A stretch of 60,373 bases of DNA. Origin: an uncultured Clostridia bacterium. GTDB taxonomy: Bacteria > Bacillota > Clostridia > TANB77 > CAG-508. Shown piece by piece: positions 9,098 through 18,860 of the stretch (its first letter is position 1; each line of letters begins with the position of its first letter). The DNA lies in NCBI GenBank assembly GCA_948530865.1, contig CAOTKV010000007.1:1-60373 (forward strand), written 5' to 3'. Made by a program: the position numbers and the translations under genes. The notes beneath the pieces were generated by a model. That model worked only from the letters and a program-made list of their open reading frames with translations, did no database searches and had not been told where the DNA came from.

Positions 9098-10339
9098 ATG
9101 AAGATAAAAGTTGGTGTGTTTTTTGGAGGAAACTCTGTTGAACATGAAATTTCAGTAATTACTATGAATCAAGCTATTTCAAGCTTAAATCCAGAAAAGT
9201 ATGAAATAGTTCCTATATATATTGCTAAAAATGGAGTAATGTATACAGGAGATGATTTATTAGATTTATATTCTTTTAGAGATATGGATGTATTATTAAA
9301 AAGATGTTATAAAGTAGCAGTTGTAAATGATGGAAAAGGAGTTAAAGTTGTTAGAACACCAGCTCCTTGGATAGGAAAAAGGGTATTAAATACAATAGAT
9401 GTAGCATTTCCAATTGTTCATGGAACAAATTGTGAAGATGGAACAATTGCAGGTTTTGTAACATTACTTGGATTACCTTTTGTAGGGCCAGATATAATGG
9501 CATCTAGTATTGGTATGGATAAAATTATGCAAAAGAAAGTATTAAAAGAATCTGGTATACCAGTAGTTGATTTTCATGCATTTTATTCAGTAGAATATGT
9601 TAAAGATGATGAAAAAATTCTAAAAGAAATTGAAGATAAAATTGAATATCCAATGATTGTAAAACCAGGTAATTTAGGTTCAAGTGTTGGAATAAAGAAA
9701 GCTAAAAATAAAGCTGAACTTGAAGAGGCAATTGAATTTGCAATGGAATTTGCAGATAGAGTAATTGTTGAAAAAGCAGTTGAAGATTTAAAGGAAATAA
9801 ATTGTTCTGTTATTGGAAATCAAGCAGAAAATGAAGCATCAGTATGTGAAGAACCATTCTTTTCTGATGAAATATTAAGCTATACAGATAAATACATAGG
9901 TGATGGAAAAACAAAAGGTGGAACAATTGGTGGAGCAAAAGCATCAGTCAAAGGTGGAATGAAAGGTGCAAAAGCTGGAGAAACACAATTTTCAAATAAA
10001 AAAATTCCAGCAGATATAAGCAAAGAAAAAACAGAAGAAATTCAAAAATTAGCTAAAGATGTATTTAATATATTAGGGTGCAATGGTGTAGCTAGAATAG
10101 ATTTTCTAATAGATAAGAAAACAGATAAAGTATATGTAAATGAGATTAATACTATACCAGGTGCACTTTCATATTATTTATGGGAAGCATCAGGAAAAAC
10201 TTTCGAACAGGAATTAGATGAAATAATTGAACTTGCTATAAAAAGACAAAGAGATAGAGAAAAATTAACATTCTCATATGATCAAAATATTCTTGCAATG
10301 CAAGGCGGAGTAAAAGGTTCAAAAGGAATGAAAAAATAA
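9098..10339 (+). CDS. ddl: D-alanine--D-alanine ligase
   Basis: An ATP-grasp enzyme joining two D-Ala for peptidoglycan. Family marks are GVFFGGNSVEHEIS at the N-terminus, the HGTNCEDG loop, MIVKPGNLGSSVG, and the metal-binding VNEINTIPG near the C-terminus. At 413 residues it is longer than the usual 300-370. The extra length includes a Gly/Lys/Ala-rich insertion at about residues 268-293 (GGTIGGAKAS.. to GAKAGET) just before the conserved IPADIS segment, and a short tail with QGGVKGSKGMKK. The start has GGAGG upstream. It ends the operon begun by the alpha/beta hydrolase. Confidence 0.93.
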   Translation: MKIKVGVFFGGNSVEHEISVITMNQAISSLNPEKYEIVPIYIAKNGVMYTGDDLLDLYSFRDMDVLLKRCYKVAVVNDGKGVKVVRTPAPWIGKRVLNTIDVAFPIVHGTNCEDGTIAGFVTLLGLPFVGPDIMASSIGMDKIMQKKVLKESGIPVVDFHAFYSVEYVKDDEKILKEIEDKIEYPMIVKPGNLGSSVGIKKAKNKAELEEAIEFAMEFADRVIVEKAVEDLKEINCSVIGNQAENEASVCEEPFFSDEILSYTDKYIGDGKTKGGTIGGAKASVKGGMKGAKAGETQFSNKKIPADISKEKTEEIQKLAKDVFNILGCNGVARIDFLIDKKTDKVYVNEINTIPGALSYYLWEASGKTFEQELDEIIELAIKRQRDREKLTFSYDQNILAMQGGVKGSKGMKK

Positions 10340-10347
10340 ATTATAGT

Positions 10348-10386
10348 AAAAGAGCATTTAGAAAAAATCTAAATGCTCTTTTGCTT
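10348..10386 (+). terminator. Terminator after ddl
   Basis: Perfect 15-bp arms AAAAGAGCATTTAGA / TCTAAATGCTCTTTT with a 5-base loop. Confidence 0.9.
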
Positions 10387-10582
10387 TGTATAAAAGTAAC
10401 ATAAAAGATATATTTCAAAAAAGCTAAAAACGCGCAGAAATTCTACTCAAAATTCCAAAAAATGTAAAATGTTTTTTATATGCAAATAAGTTATAAATAT
10501 GTATATTAGATTATAGAAAAATAGTATTTTATTGCAGATAAATTTTTACTATTAATTTTTTAGAAGAAAGGAAGTATTAAGA

Positions 10583-13500
10583 ATGAGTAAACTAAAAAAA
10601 TGCTTGTTAGTTATATTAAGTATTTTAGTAGTGGCATTATTATTAGTAGGAATATTTCAAGTAGTATCTAATGCTGGGCCAGAAGTAAAGTATTTTATGG
10701 TTTCAAAATATAAGAAATACGATGGTGAAAATATTGGCTATAAGATTAAAAACAAAAATGGTGGAAATTCTAATGAAAAAATTATGTGGGATATTGTAGA
10801 AGTATTAGGCGAAGATAATACACTTTTAGAAGAACAACCAGCAGCATATTGTTTAAAAGCAAATATGGGATTTTCTGATTCAAGTAAAAGTGTTCCATAC
10901 GAACTTAGTTTTGATATGTTAACAGAAAGCGATGAAATTGCAAATACTAGTAACTTATTAAATCAAATGGTAAATGGTGGAAAATACAATAGAATAATGA
11001 CATTATTAAATATCATGTATGTGCCAGGAGAATCTACACCAGAATATAAAGAAAAAGTATTAACAGAAGCAAGCCAAAAATATCTTCCAGGATATCTTGG
11101 TGAAAATGTATTAACAGATGGAGATATTGAAGCTGTAAATAGATGTCTAATATGGACACTTACAAATCCAGATGATATTACATTTAGAAATTATAATGTA
11201 AAAGATTGGTTATATTATACAAAAGATGGTGTTGTATATGACAGAGTATCAGATGTTAGCGAAGCAAGGGCAAGACAAGCAGAAGCACTATACAACTACT
11301 TTATAGATTTTGTAGAAACACAAGATGAATGTGGCGAAATAGTAGATGAAGTTTGTAAAATTGTTACAGCGTTTGATGTTGCAAATAATAATGTAATTGT
11401 AAGAGAAAAACCAGGAAGAAATTCAAATATTGTAGCAAGAGTACAAAAAGATACAGAAGTTACAAGAGTAAAAAAATATGTAGCATATGTAAATGGATAT
11501 ATATGGGATAAAATTGTATTAGAAGATGGTACAGAAGGTTATATTGCCAATAATTATTTAGAAGTAGTTGAATCACACGGATTTTACCAAGTAAATACAC
11601 CAAGTGGAGTTGTTTTAAGAGATGCACCAAATGGAAATCGTATAGGAAGAGTAGAAAATGGTCAAAAAGTATATATGTTACAAAAAGATGCAGCAACAGC
11701 AAATGGAAATGTATGGGCCAAAATAAGAACTTTATCAGGTGAGGAAGGATATGTTGCTCAAAGATATTTAGTAGAATCTAATAAAGAATATGATACTGTA
11801 GATTTTACAGGATTTGATATTCCAGCAACTATTAATTCTGAAAGTCAATTAGAATGTACAGTAGAAGGTTCAAATTATATACTTGGACCAATCAATGTAA
11901 CAAAAAATAATGATTACATATATAATGTAGATGTTAAAGTAAAAATCGATGAAACAAGTATTGAAAACTTTAAATTATTAGATTCAAATAAAAATGAAAT
12001 TTCTAAATATAATATTTCTGAAGGAGATTTTTATATATCTGTTCCTATAACAGCAATTGGTAAAATAATAGTTGATGTAAATGTAAATTATGAAACAACA
12101 AAAACAACTTTATGGACATCAAAACAAGGAACTAATATTCAACCTATTGTTATTGTTGAAAGAGAAGAACAAGTAGATCCAGCAACTTTTGAAGTAACAC
12201 CAAATATAGAACCTAATGTTGTTAAAAATGAATTAACAAAAACTGGAACAACAGAAATAAAAGAAAGAAATGATAAAGTAAATTATTCAATAACATATGA
12301 TGCTGAATTAAATACATATGTTGGAACAGCTAAAGTAACTTTAGAAGATAAATTACCATATCCAATAAAAGTAGAAGAATCAGAATTAGATGATGGAAAA
12401 TATAATAGTGAAACTAATACTATTGTTTGGGAAATTGAATTAAAAGATCTTAATACTTTTACAGAAGAAAATCTTACTGAAAAAATTAATATAGTAAAAA
12501 ATATTACTGTTGTGTATGATAATATAGATATTTCACAAAATAAAATGGTAAATACAGTAACATCAGCATTGTCACTTGAAAGAGTTGCAGATGTAATGAA
12601 GAAAACAGCAAGTTTAGAAACAGTAATTGATGTTAAATGTGAAGTGTCAGTAAAATATATTGATAAAGAAACAGGAAAAGAAATATCAGAAGAAGTTACT
12701 AAAAAAGGAGATGTAGCAGATCCTTTTGATGTAAAAGAAGATGAAAAAGAAATAACAGGATACAAAATAGTTGAAATTCCTGAAGAAACATCAGGCGAAT
12801 TTACATATGAAAAACAAGAAAAAATTTACTATTATGCAAAAAGAAATGATTTAACATATAAAGTAAACTACATTGACAAAAATACATATGAAAAAATAAG
12901 TACTACAAAAGTTGTTGAAAACAAAACTTTTGAAGAAATAATTAATTCAATAGATGAAATAATTGATATTACTGGATACAAATTCTATAGTGTAGATAGA
13001 GATTCTTTAGTAATTGGCGTTGATGAAAAAGAAAATGTAATTAATATTTATTATGTTATAGATGATTCAGAAACAAAAGATTTATCATATACAGTAGAGT
13101 ACTATATAGACGGCGTAAAACAAGATAAAGATACACAAACAGTAACAAAATCAGTATCAAAATTAGAGAATACAATTGAAGTAGATAAAAAAGATATCAA
13201 TACAGTTGATAAATATGAAGGATATTTATTTGATAAAACAGAACCAGAAGAAATACCAGTTAAAGTAAATAATGGTGATATTATTAAAGTATATTATGCA
13301 AAGAAAACTCAAGTTATAGTTAACCATATTAATAAAGATACAGGTGAAAAATTAGCAGTTGTAGAAGATATAGGAAAAGTGGGTCAAAAATATAATTCAA
13401 CATCAAAGAACTTTGAAAATTATGTATTAACAGAGAAACCTGAAAAAGAAACTATAACATTAGTTGATGGACAAAATATCATAAATTACTACTATTCACA

Positions 13501-14659
13501 AGTTTCAGCAGGTGTAGTTGAAAAACATATTGATATAAAGTCTGAAAAAATATTACACAATGAGATTTATGAATATGAAGAAGGAAGTACTTATAAAATT
13601 GATTCAAAGGAATTTGAAGGTTATGACTTAGTAGAAGAAAAACTTCCAGAAAATAGTGAAGGAATAGTAGGAACTGATCCTATTGAAGTTACATATTATT
13701 ATATTAGAAAAGCTTCAGTAGTAGTAGAATATCTTGATATTACAACAGGTGAAAAATTAGCAGAAAATCAAAGAATTGCAGGACATGAAGGTGATTCTTA
13801 CAAAACAGAAGCAAAGAGCATTAAGGATTATGAAGTAGCCAAAGTTCCAGAAAATAAAGAAGGAACAATGCTTATAACAGAAGATAGTGAAGGTAATATT
13901 ATTACAGAAATAGTTGTAAAATATTATTATAAACATATTGAAAAACAATCAGCAAAAGTAGTTGAGAAACATATTGATATTGAAACAAATAGACTTATTG
14001 AAACAGAAACAATATATAATGGAGTAGAGGGAGATAAATATAAAACATCAAGTAAAATATTTGAAGGTTATGAATTAGTAAAAGATAGATTACCACAAAA
14101 TGCAGAAGGAACAATGATAGCAGGTGTTACAGAAGTTGTATATTATTATTCTAAAAAACAATCAGGTACTGAAACTCCAAATACAAAAGTTACAATAAGA
14201 GTAGAACATTTAGAAGTTGGAACTGGAAAGAAATTAGCGGAAGATGATGTAATTGTTGGTGAAGAAGGACAAAATTATACTACAAATAGTAAAAATATTT
14301 CTGGATTTACACTAAGAACAGATAAACTTCCAAAAAATAAGGATGGTGTTATGAAAGAAGATTTAGTAGTAAAATATTACTATGAAGCAAATAAATCAAA
14401 TACTCCACAAACACCAGTTAATCCAGAACCACCTAAAGCAGAAACAAAAGAAAACAAACCAGTAACTACTGAATCAAGTAATAATACAAATACTACAAGA
14501 AAAAGATTACCAGATACAGGAGATGAACTTCCAATAGCAACAATTTCAACAATAATGTTTGTAATTCTATTAAATATAGTTGTAACTGTTACAACTACAA
14601 AATCTCACAGAGAATTACATAAAGAATCTAAAAAGAAAAAAGGAAGAAGATTAAAATAA
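10583..14659 (+). CDS. Large LPXTG adhesin with SH3b and MucBP-like repeats
   Basis: A 1358-residue secreted, wall-anchored protein. Order: signal segment/anchor (about 6-27); an N-terminal domain with AAYC (Cys90) and NRCLIW near residue 195, resembling thioester adhesin domains although the expected Gln partner is not obvious; two bacterial SH3-like domains (about 260-328 and 333-395); a beta-rich stretch (about 430-680); about eight MucBP-like repeats (about 686-1270) with recurrent patterns such as VEYLDITTGEKLA and KYYYK; a Pro/Thr-rich stalk; and LPDTG at 1309-1313 followed by a hydrophobic segment and Lys/Arg-rich tail. Sortase would link it to the wall; MucBP-type repeats suggest binding to mucin or other glycans. 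The gene stands alone, flanked by terminators. Confidence 0.92.
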   Translation: MSKLKKCLLVILSILVVALLLVGIFQVVSNAGPEVKYFMVSKYKKYDGENIGYKIKNKNGGNSNEKIMWDIVEVLGEDNTLLEEQPAAYCLKANMGFSDSSKSVPYELSFDMLTESDEIANTSNLLNQMVNGGKYNRIMTLLNIMYVPGESTPEYKEKVLTEASQKYLPGYLGENVLTDGDIEAVNRCLIWTLTNPDDITFRNYNVKDWLYYTKDGVVYDRVSDVSEARARQAEALYNYFIDFVETQDECGEIVDEVCKIVTAFDVANNNVIVREKPGRNSNIVARVQKDTEVTRVKKYVAYVNGYIWDKIVLEDGTEGYIANNYLEVVESHGFYQVNTPSGVVLRDAPNGNRIGRVENGQKVYMLQKDAATANGNVWAKIRTLSGEEGYVAQRYLVESNKEYDTVDFTGFDIPATINSESQLECTVEGSNYILGPINVTKNNDYIYNVDVKVKIDETSIENFKLLDSNKNEISKYNISEGDFYISVPITAIGKIIVDVNVNYETTKTTLWTSKQGTNIQPIVIVEREEQVDPATFEVTPNIEPNVVKNELTKTGTTEIKERNDKVNYSITYDAELNTYVGTAKVTLEDKLPYPIKVEESELDDGKYNSETNTIVWEIELKDLNTFTEENLTEKINIVKNITVVYDNIDISQNKMVNTVTSALSLERVADVMKKTASLETVIDVKCEVSVKYIDKETGKEISEEVTKKGDVADPFDVKEDEKEITGYKIVEIPEETSGEFTYEKQEKIYYYAKRNDLTYKVNYIDKNTYEKISTTKVVENKTFEEIINSIDEIIDITGYKFYSVDRDSLVIGVDEKENVINIYYVIDDSETKDLSYTVEYYIDGVKQDKDTQTVTKSVSKLENTIEVDKKDINTVDKYEGYLFDKTEPEEIPVKVNNGDIIKVYYAKKTQVIVNHINKDTGEKLAVVEDIGKVGQKYNSTSKNFENYVLTEKPEKETITLVDGQNIINYYYSQVSAGVVEKHIDIKSEKILHNEIYEYEEGSTYKIDSKEFEGYDLVEEKLPENSEGIVGTDPIEVTYYYIRKASVVVEYLDITTGEKLAENQRIAGHEGDSYKTEAKSIKDYEVAKVPENKEGTMLITEDSEGNIITEIVVKYYYKHIEKQSAKVVEKHIDIETNRLIETETIYNGVEGDKYKTSSKIFEGYELVKDRLPQNAEGTMIAGVTEVVYYYSKKQSGTETPNTKVTIRVEHLEVGTGKKLAEDDVIVGEEGQNYTTNSKNISGFTLRTDKLPKNKDGVMKEDLVVKYYYEANKSNTPQTPVNPEPPKAETKENKPVTTESSNNTNTTRKRLPDTGDELPIATISTIMFVILLNIVVTVTTTKSHRELHKESKKKKGRRLK

Positions 14660-14668
14660 TATTTTAAT

Positions 14669-14716
14669 AAAAAGCTCTATATGTTAGATGAAAGTTTAAC
14701 ATATAGGGCTCTTTTA
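14669..14716 (+). terminator. Terminator after the adhesin gene
   Basis: Long arms AAAGCTCTATATGTTA / TAACATATAGGGCTCTTT with G-T pairs, followed by T-rich sequence. Confidence 0.85.
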
Positions 14717-14819
14717 TATTACAAAATATTTTTCTAAATAAATGATAAAAAAACTTCACAAAGAAAAACTAACATGATATAATCAAAAAGAATTTTAAAA
14801 GGGTTCGGGGGATGTTGAA

Positions 14820-15713
14820 ATGATATTTAAAGATTATTATAAAATATTAGGTTTACAGACAAATAAGGTAAGTCAGGCAGAAATAAAAACAGCATATAGG
14901 GAACAAGCAAAAAAATATCATCCTGATGTTAATATATCAAATCAGAAATATGAAGAAAGATTTAAAGATATAAATGAAGCTTATAGAGTTCTTTCAGACA
15001 GTATAAGTAAAAGAAAATACGATAGAATGTGGCATAGAAATGTAGGAAAAGCAAATGCAACATACGAAGAAAGCAAAAGAAGTAAAGATTCATTATTTAG
15101 TGATTTCTTTAATATGTTTTTTGGAAATGCTGAAGAAAAGAATGTATTAAAAGGAAAAAACAAAAAGAATACAGCTGTTAGAGGAGAAAATGTTGAAACA
15201 GAAATAAATATTTCAATAGAAGACGCATTTAGAGGAAAAGAGCAAACAATAGGTGTAAGAACTGTTGAAGGCAAGTTGAAAAAGTTTAAAGTCCAAGTAC
15301 CCGCAGGAATACAGAACAATGAAAAGATTAGAATAGTTGGACAAGGTAAACAAGGCAAAGCTGGTGGAAAAAATGGAGATTTATTTATTAGAGTTAAAAT
15401 AAAAAATGATGAGAAATTTACATTAAGTGGATATGATCTAAAAACAAATTTATATTTAACACCATGGGAAGCAGCTCTTAGCACAAAAGTAGTTATAAAT
15501 GGAATTAATGAAGATGTTTCTGTTTATGTACCTGCTGGAATTCAAAGTGGTGAAAAAATAGAAATTGAAAATAAAGGTTATAAAGATGGAAAAGGTGGAA
15601 GAGGAAAATTAATTTTAGATACTAAAATTATGATTCCTAAAAACCCAGCAGAAGAGGTTTTAGAACTATTCAAGAAAATGGATGAATTGTCAAAATTTAA
15701 CCCTAGAAAATAG
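14820..15713 (+). CDS. DnaJ-like (CbpA-type) J-domain co-chaperone
   Basis: A J domain fills residues 1-70 with the HPD motif in KKYHPDVN, which stimulates the ATPase of DnaK. A linker follows and then two DnaJ C-terminal substrate-binding domains (about 110-290), including VRTVEGKLKKFKVQVPAG and VSVYVPAG. There is no cysteine-rich zinc finger, so this is a CbpA/type II protein rather than DnaJ itself. Length (297) fits. A GGGGGAT ribosome site precedes the ATG. It is followed by a new promoter, so it is probably transcribed apart from the VirD4-like operon. Confidence 0.9.
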   Translation: MIFKDYYKILGLQTNKVSQAEIKTAYREQAKKYHPDVNISNQKYEERFKDINEAYRVLSDSISKRKYDRMWHRNVGKANATYEESKRSKDSLFSDFFNMFFGNAEEKNVLKGKNKKNTAVRGENVETEINISIEDAFRGKEQTIGVRTVEGKLKKFKVQVPAGIQNNEKIRIVGQGKQGKAGGKNGDLFIRVKIKNDEKFTLSGYDLKTNLYLTPWEAALSTKVVINGINEDVSVYVPAGIQSGEKIEIENKGYKDGKGGRGKLILDTKIMIPKNPAEEVLELFKKMDELSKFNPRK

Positions 15714-15735
15714 TTGACATAAACAGAATAAAATA

Positions 15736-15764
15736 TTGACTTTTGAATTCTATTAAGATATAAT
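15736..15764 (+). promoter_or_regulatory. Strong sigma-A promoter of the VirD4-like operon
   Basis: TTGACT at 15736-15741, 17-bp spacer, TATAAT at 15759-15764, lying 75 bp before the start codon of the 15839 gene. Confidence 0.8.
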
Positions 15765-15838
15765 TGTAATGTAATTTTAATAAAATCAAAAGACAAGTCA
15801 CATTTGTAATAAACTTTTATAAGGAGAGTAAAAGATAA

Positions 15839-16366
15839 ATGGTTGAAGATAGTTTACAAGGAAAATATTTTAGTATTACAGATCCACAGGATATAAAAAC
15901 TGTAATATATCAAGTCAATAAAACAGAAAAAGAGTTTGCAAAGAATGGACCTAAGTATACAGTTGAAAGGCTGGAATATTCAGAAGAATTAATAGGAGCA
16001 AACAACAAGAAAACATTTTTTGTTAATAATCCAGCTCCTGAAGGAAATCCGTTAGTAATTCTATCTTTTGCAAAAGAAAAGGTAGTAGTTAATATGGGAT
16101 TTTTAGATTATGATGTTGTAAAAATTTCTAAAAAACCTATGCCAATGAAATTTAAAACTTTATATAATGAAGAAGAAACTGAGTATAAAGATTTTGCATA
16201 TACACCAAATATGAAAAGACCTATTTCTATAATAGATCCAGAAACTGGTGAAGAAGTAAAACCAATTTTATACTTTGATGAAGATGCAAATGAAGTAAAA
16301 GGAAAATGTAAATTAAAACCTTACAAGAAATATTTTGCGTTTGAAATTAAAGAAGGTAGAAAATAA
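15839..16366 (+). CDS. Protein of unknown function in the VirD4-like operon
   Basis: I do not recognise this 175-residue protein. It has no signal peptide or membrane segment and looks like a soluble mixed alpha/beta protein; it has a Pro/Lys-rich stretch (SKKPMPMKFK) and a late DPETGEEVKP turn resembling a small beta domain. AAGGAGAG sits about 10 bases before the ATG. It is the first gene after a strong promoter, followed at 37 bp by an acidic unknown gene and then a coupling-protein-like ATPase, so a role as an accessory or cargo of that ATPase is possible but unproven. Confidence 0.75.
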   Translation: MVEDSLQGKYFSITDPQDIKTVIYQVNKTEKEFAKNGPKYTVERLEYSEELIGANNKKTFFVNNPAPEGNPLVILSFAKEKVVVNMGFLDYDVVKISKKPMPMKFKTLYNEEETEYKDFAYTPNMKRPISIIDPETGEEVKPILYFDEDANEVKGKCKLKPYKKYFAFEIKEGRK

Positions 16367-16403
16367 AATTTAAGGACAAGTGAGCCGAAAGGAGAATTAA
16401 AAA

Positions 16404-16799
16404 ATGGGAGATACTAAAACTTCAAATGGGGTTAGTAAAAATGGTAATGCAAAGAAAAAAAATGAATTAGGAGTTCAACATAATGCTGAAATAATAGAAG
16501 ATATTCATAAATTTACTGGAGATCCTGATAAAACAATAAATGCTAATTGTACAACATTCGAAATAAATCAAAGAGAATTAGATGAAAATACAGGTTCAGC
16601 AGGAAGTAGCGATGAAACTGCAACAACAGCTAATACAACAATAGAAGCATCAAATCCTATTACACAAACTTTAGCAAATGTTGAATTAGCAGGAGTTTAT
16701 GTAAAAGTTTATGATTTAGAAAAAGAGAAAGACAAAGATAGTAAATCTAAAAAAGGAAAAGAAAATTCAGAAAGAGAAGACGTAGATCAAGAAAAATAA
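16404..16799 (+). CDS. Small acidic, low-complexity protein of unknown function
   Basis: 131 residues, with a charged Lys/Asn-rich start, a Ser/Thr/Ala-rich centre and a Lys/Glu/Asp-rich end, so much of it is probably disordered. A short ordered segment around VELAGVYVKVYDL is predicted from its composition. There is no membrane segment. The AAAGGAG site before the ATG is good. It lies between the 175-residue unknown gene and the VirD4-like gene in one transcription unit. No family recognised. Confidence 0.7.
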   Translation: MGDTKTSNGVSKNGNAKKKNELGVQHNAEIIEDIHKFTGDPDKTINANCTTFEINQRELDENTGSAGSSDETATTANTTIEASNPITQTLANVELAGVYVKVYDLEKEKDKDSKSKKGKENSEREDVDQEK

Positions 16800-16846
16800 T
16801 CTCTTTTATAAATATTATAATTTTACTTATGAAAAGGTGATAAAAA

Positions 16847-17347
16847 ATGGGATTTTTCGATAAATTGAAATCTGCAATAAGAAAAATAAGGGCAAAACTT
16901 ATTGTAGGAATAGTATTAGTATTAGTAATATTAGTTTGGGGTGGAGCGCCACTTGCAGTAGCAACTGCTTATGCTAAAAATGTACCACCAGAAATAAATT
17001 TTGATTGGGAGCAATTCTTCATTAAAATGGGAGAAGGACTTTCAAATCCACTTAATGCTTTTAAAGCTATTTTTGAAACAAAAATGGGTGGATTATATTT
17101 TTGGAATATAACCAAATTCTTTTTTGGAATATATTTTGTAGCAGCATTTGTAGGAATTGTAAGAGCACTTCCAAAACATGAATATGAAGATATTGAAAAC
17201 GGTTCAAGTGATTGGAGCGAAGGCGGAGAACAATATAGAGTATTAAGTAAAAATAAAGGTATTGTTTTAGCAGAAAAGAACTACTTACCAGTTGATAAAC
17301 GTGGTAACGTAAACGTACTTGTTGTACGGAGGTTCTGGTGCTGGTAA
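16847..17347 (+). CDS. VirD4/TraG-like coupling protein, N-terminal membrane part (frameshifted)
   Basis: This reading frame holds the first part of a type IV coupling protein: hydrophobic segments at about 18-45 and 80-110, then a cytoplasmic start ending NVNVLVV. In intact relatives this is followed at once by the Walker A motif, but here the frame continues as RRFWCW and stops. The Walker A sequence is one base out of frame and continues in the next entry. Coupling proteins of this type (resembling the VirD4-like group of Firmicutes integrative elements) are membrane ATPases that feed substrates to a type IV secretion channel. No relaxase or channel genes are seen in this window. Confidence 0.75.
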   Translation: MGFFDKLKSAIRKIRAKLIVGIVLVLVILVWGGAPLAVATAYAKNVPPEINFDWEQFFIKMGEGLSNPLNAFKAIFETKMGGLYFWNITKFFFGIYFVAAFVGIVRALPKHEYEDIENGSSDWSEGGEQYRVLSKNKGIVLAEKNYLPVDKRGNVNVLVVRRFWCW

Positions 17348-18857
17348 ATCAGCTTCATTCGTTATACCTAACGCATTACAATTATTAGGTTCTTATGTAT
17401 TTACAGACCCTAAAGGTGAATTATACGATAAAACAGCAGGTTATTTTAAATCAAAAGGTTATGATGTAAAAGTATTAAATTTAGTACACCCACAACACAG
17501 TGATGGTTATAACCCTTTACATCATATAAATAATGAAATAGATGTCGATATTATTGCAAACACAATAGTAAAAGGACAAGGTGATGGAAAAAGTTCAGAT
17601 CCATTCTGGGATGATATGTCTGAAATGTTAATGAAAGCATTAATTTATTATTTAAAATCTACATGCCCACCAGAAGAACAAAGTTTGGCAAGTTGTTCAG
17701 AACTTGTTAGAACTGCTAATAGTAATGGTGGAGATAACTTGCTTACAAACTTGATGAATCAATTACCATTAGATCATCCAGCTAGAATGTATTATAAAAA
17801 CATTGAAATGTTACCAGAAAAAACTTTTGGTTCTGTACTAGGTACATTACAATCAAAACTTGGTAAATTTGATTCAAAAGAAATTGCAGAAGTTACATCA
17901 ACAGATACAATAGATTTTACAGAAATTGGTAATAAGAAAACAGCAGTATATGTTATTTCTTCAGATACCCATACAGCATACGACTTCTTATTAACAATAT
18001 TCTTCTCACAGATGATACAACAGTTATACGACTTTGCAGATGCTAAGGGAGGAGAACTTCCTGTACCTACATATTTTATTCTTGATGAGTTTGCTAACAT
18101 TGGACAAATACCAGATTTTGATAAAAAGATTTCAACATCAAGAAGTAGAAAATTATCATTTAGTGTTATTTTGCAGAACTTAGATCAGTTAGAAGCGGTT
18201 TATAAAGAAGCTTATGAAACAATCATAGGTAACTGCGATACTCACCTTTTCTTAGGTTCTAACTCACAAAAAACAGTAGAATATTTCTCTAAAGCATTAG
18301 GAGAAAAAACAATAACAAGAGATAATATTTCCGTTAATAAAGATAGAGAAGATTGGAAACAAGGTAAGAGTGAATCTGATCAAGTTATGGGTAGAGCACT
18401 TATGACACCAGATGAATTAAGAAGAATGGATAATGACCTTTGTATTATTTATGAAAAAGGTATAAAACCAGTTAAAGCTAATAAATATTACTATTTTAAA
18501 TATCCAGAAGGAAAATTAGTTACAAAATTTAAAGTAGACCATAATGATGTTAATATTGAAAGAGGTGTATGGAGAAAATTCAATCCATATGCTCCTAGAG
18601 ATGAAGCTGGTTCAACTGGTGGAGGTGCAGCTGCTTCTTTGGAATCATTAGATAATCTATTTGCAGATGAATCTGATGAATTGAATGTTCCAAATACAGC
18701 AAATAATAATATATCATCAGTACCACAACCAAGTATGATGGAAGAACACTTAGATCCAGTTGAAGAAGAAAAAAGACAAGCAGAACTAATAGATATTCAA
18801 AAAGAATTAGAAGCAAAATTTGATGAATTGTTCGGCTCAATAGATTCAGATGATTAA
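17319..18857 (+). CDS. VirD4/TraG-like coupling protein, ATPase part (frameshifted)
   Basis: The remaining 512 residues carry a complete coupling ATPase: Walker A GGSGAGKS, the TDPKGELY segment, Walker B with YFILDEFANIG, and the downstream STSRSRKLSFS / ILQNLDQLE region typical of VirD4/TraG. The tail is acidic. The nominal TTG start at 17319 has no ribosome site and lies inside the upstream frame, so this is not a separate gene: removing one base near 17327 joins the two into one protein of about 670 residues. Apart from that one base, the whole frame is intact, which suggests a recent mutation, a sequencing error or recoding. A terminator follows. Confidence 0.85.
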   Translation: MLYGGSGAGKSASFVIPNALQLLGSYVFTDPKGELYDKTAGYFKSKGYDVKVLNLVHPQHSDGYNPLHHINNEIDVDIIANTIVKGQGDGKSSDPFWDDMSEMLMKALIYYLKSTCPPEEQSLASCSELVRTANSNGGDNLLTNLMNQLPLDHPARMYYKNIEMLPEKTFGSVLGTLQSKLGKFDSKEIAEVTSTDTIDFTEIGNKKTAVYVISSDTHTAYDFLLTIFFSQMIQQLYDFADAKGGELPVPTYFILDEFANIGQIPDFDKKISTSRSRKLSFSVILQNLDQLEAVYKEAYETIIGNCDTHLFLGSNSQKTVEYFSKALGEKTITRDNISVNKDREDWKQGKSESDQVMGRALMTPDELRRMDNDLCIIYEKGIKPVKANKYYYFKYPEGKLVTKFKVDHNDVNIERGVWRKFNPYAPRDEAGSTGGGAAASLESLDNLFADESDELNVPNTANNNISSVPQPSMMEEHLDPVEEEKRQAELIDIQKELEAKFDELFGSIDSDD

Positions 18858-18860
18858 TAA

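Noticed and set aside
10440..10582. Riboswitch in the adhesin leader
   Set aside because: The AT-rich leader shows no motif of a known cyclic-di-GMP or other riboswitch and no clear nested stems.
14820..15713. DnaJ proper
   Set aside because: The cysteine-rich zinc-finger region is missing, so the gene is better called CbpA-like.
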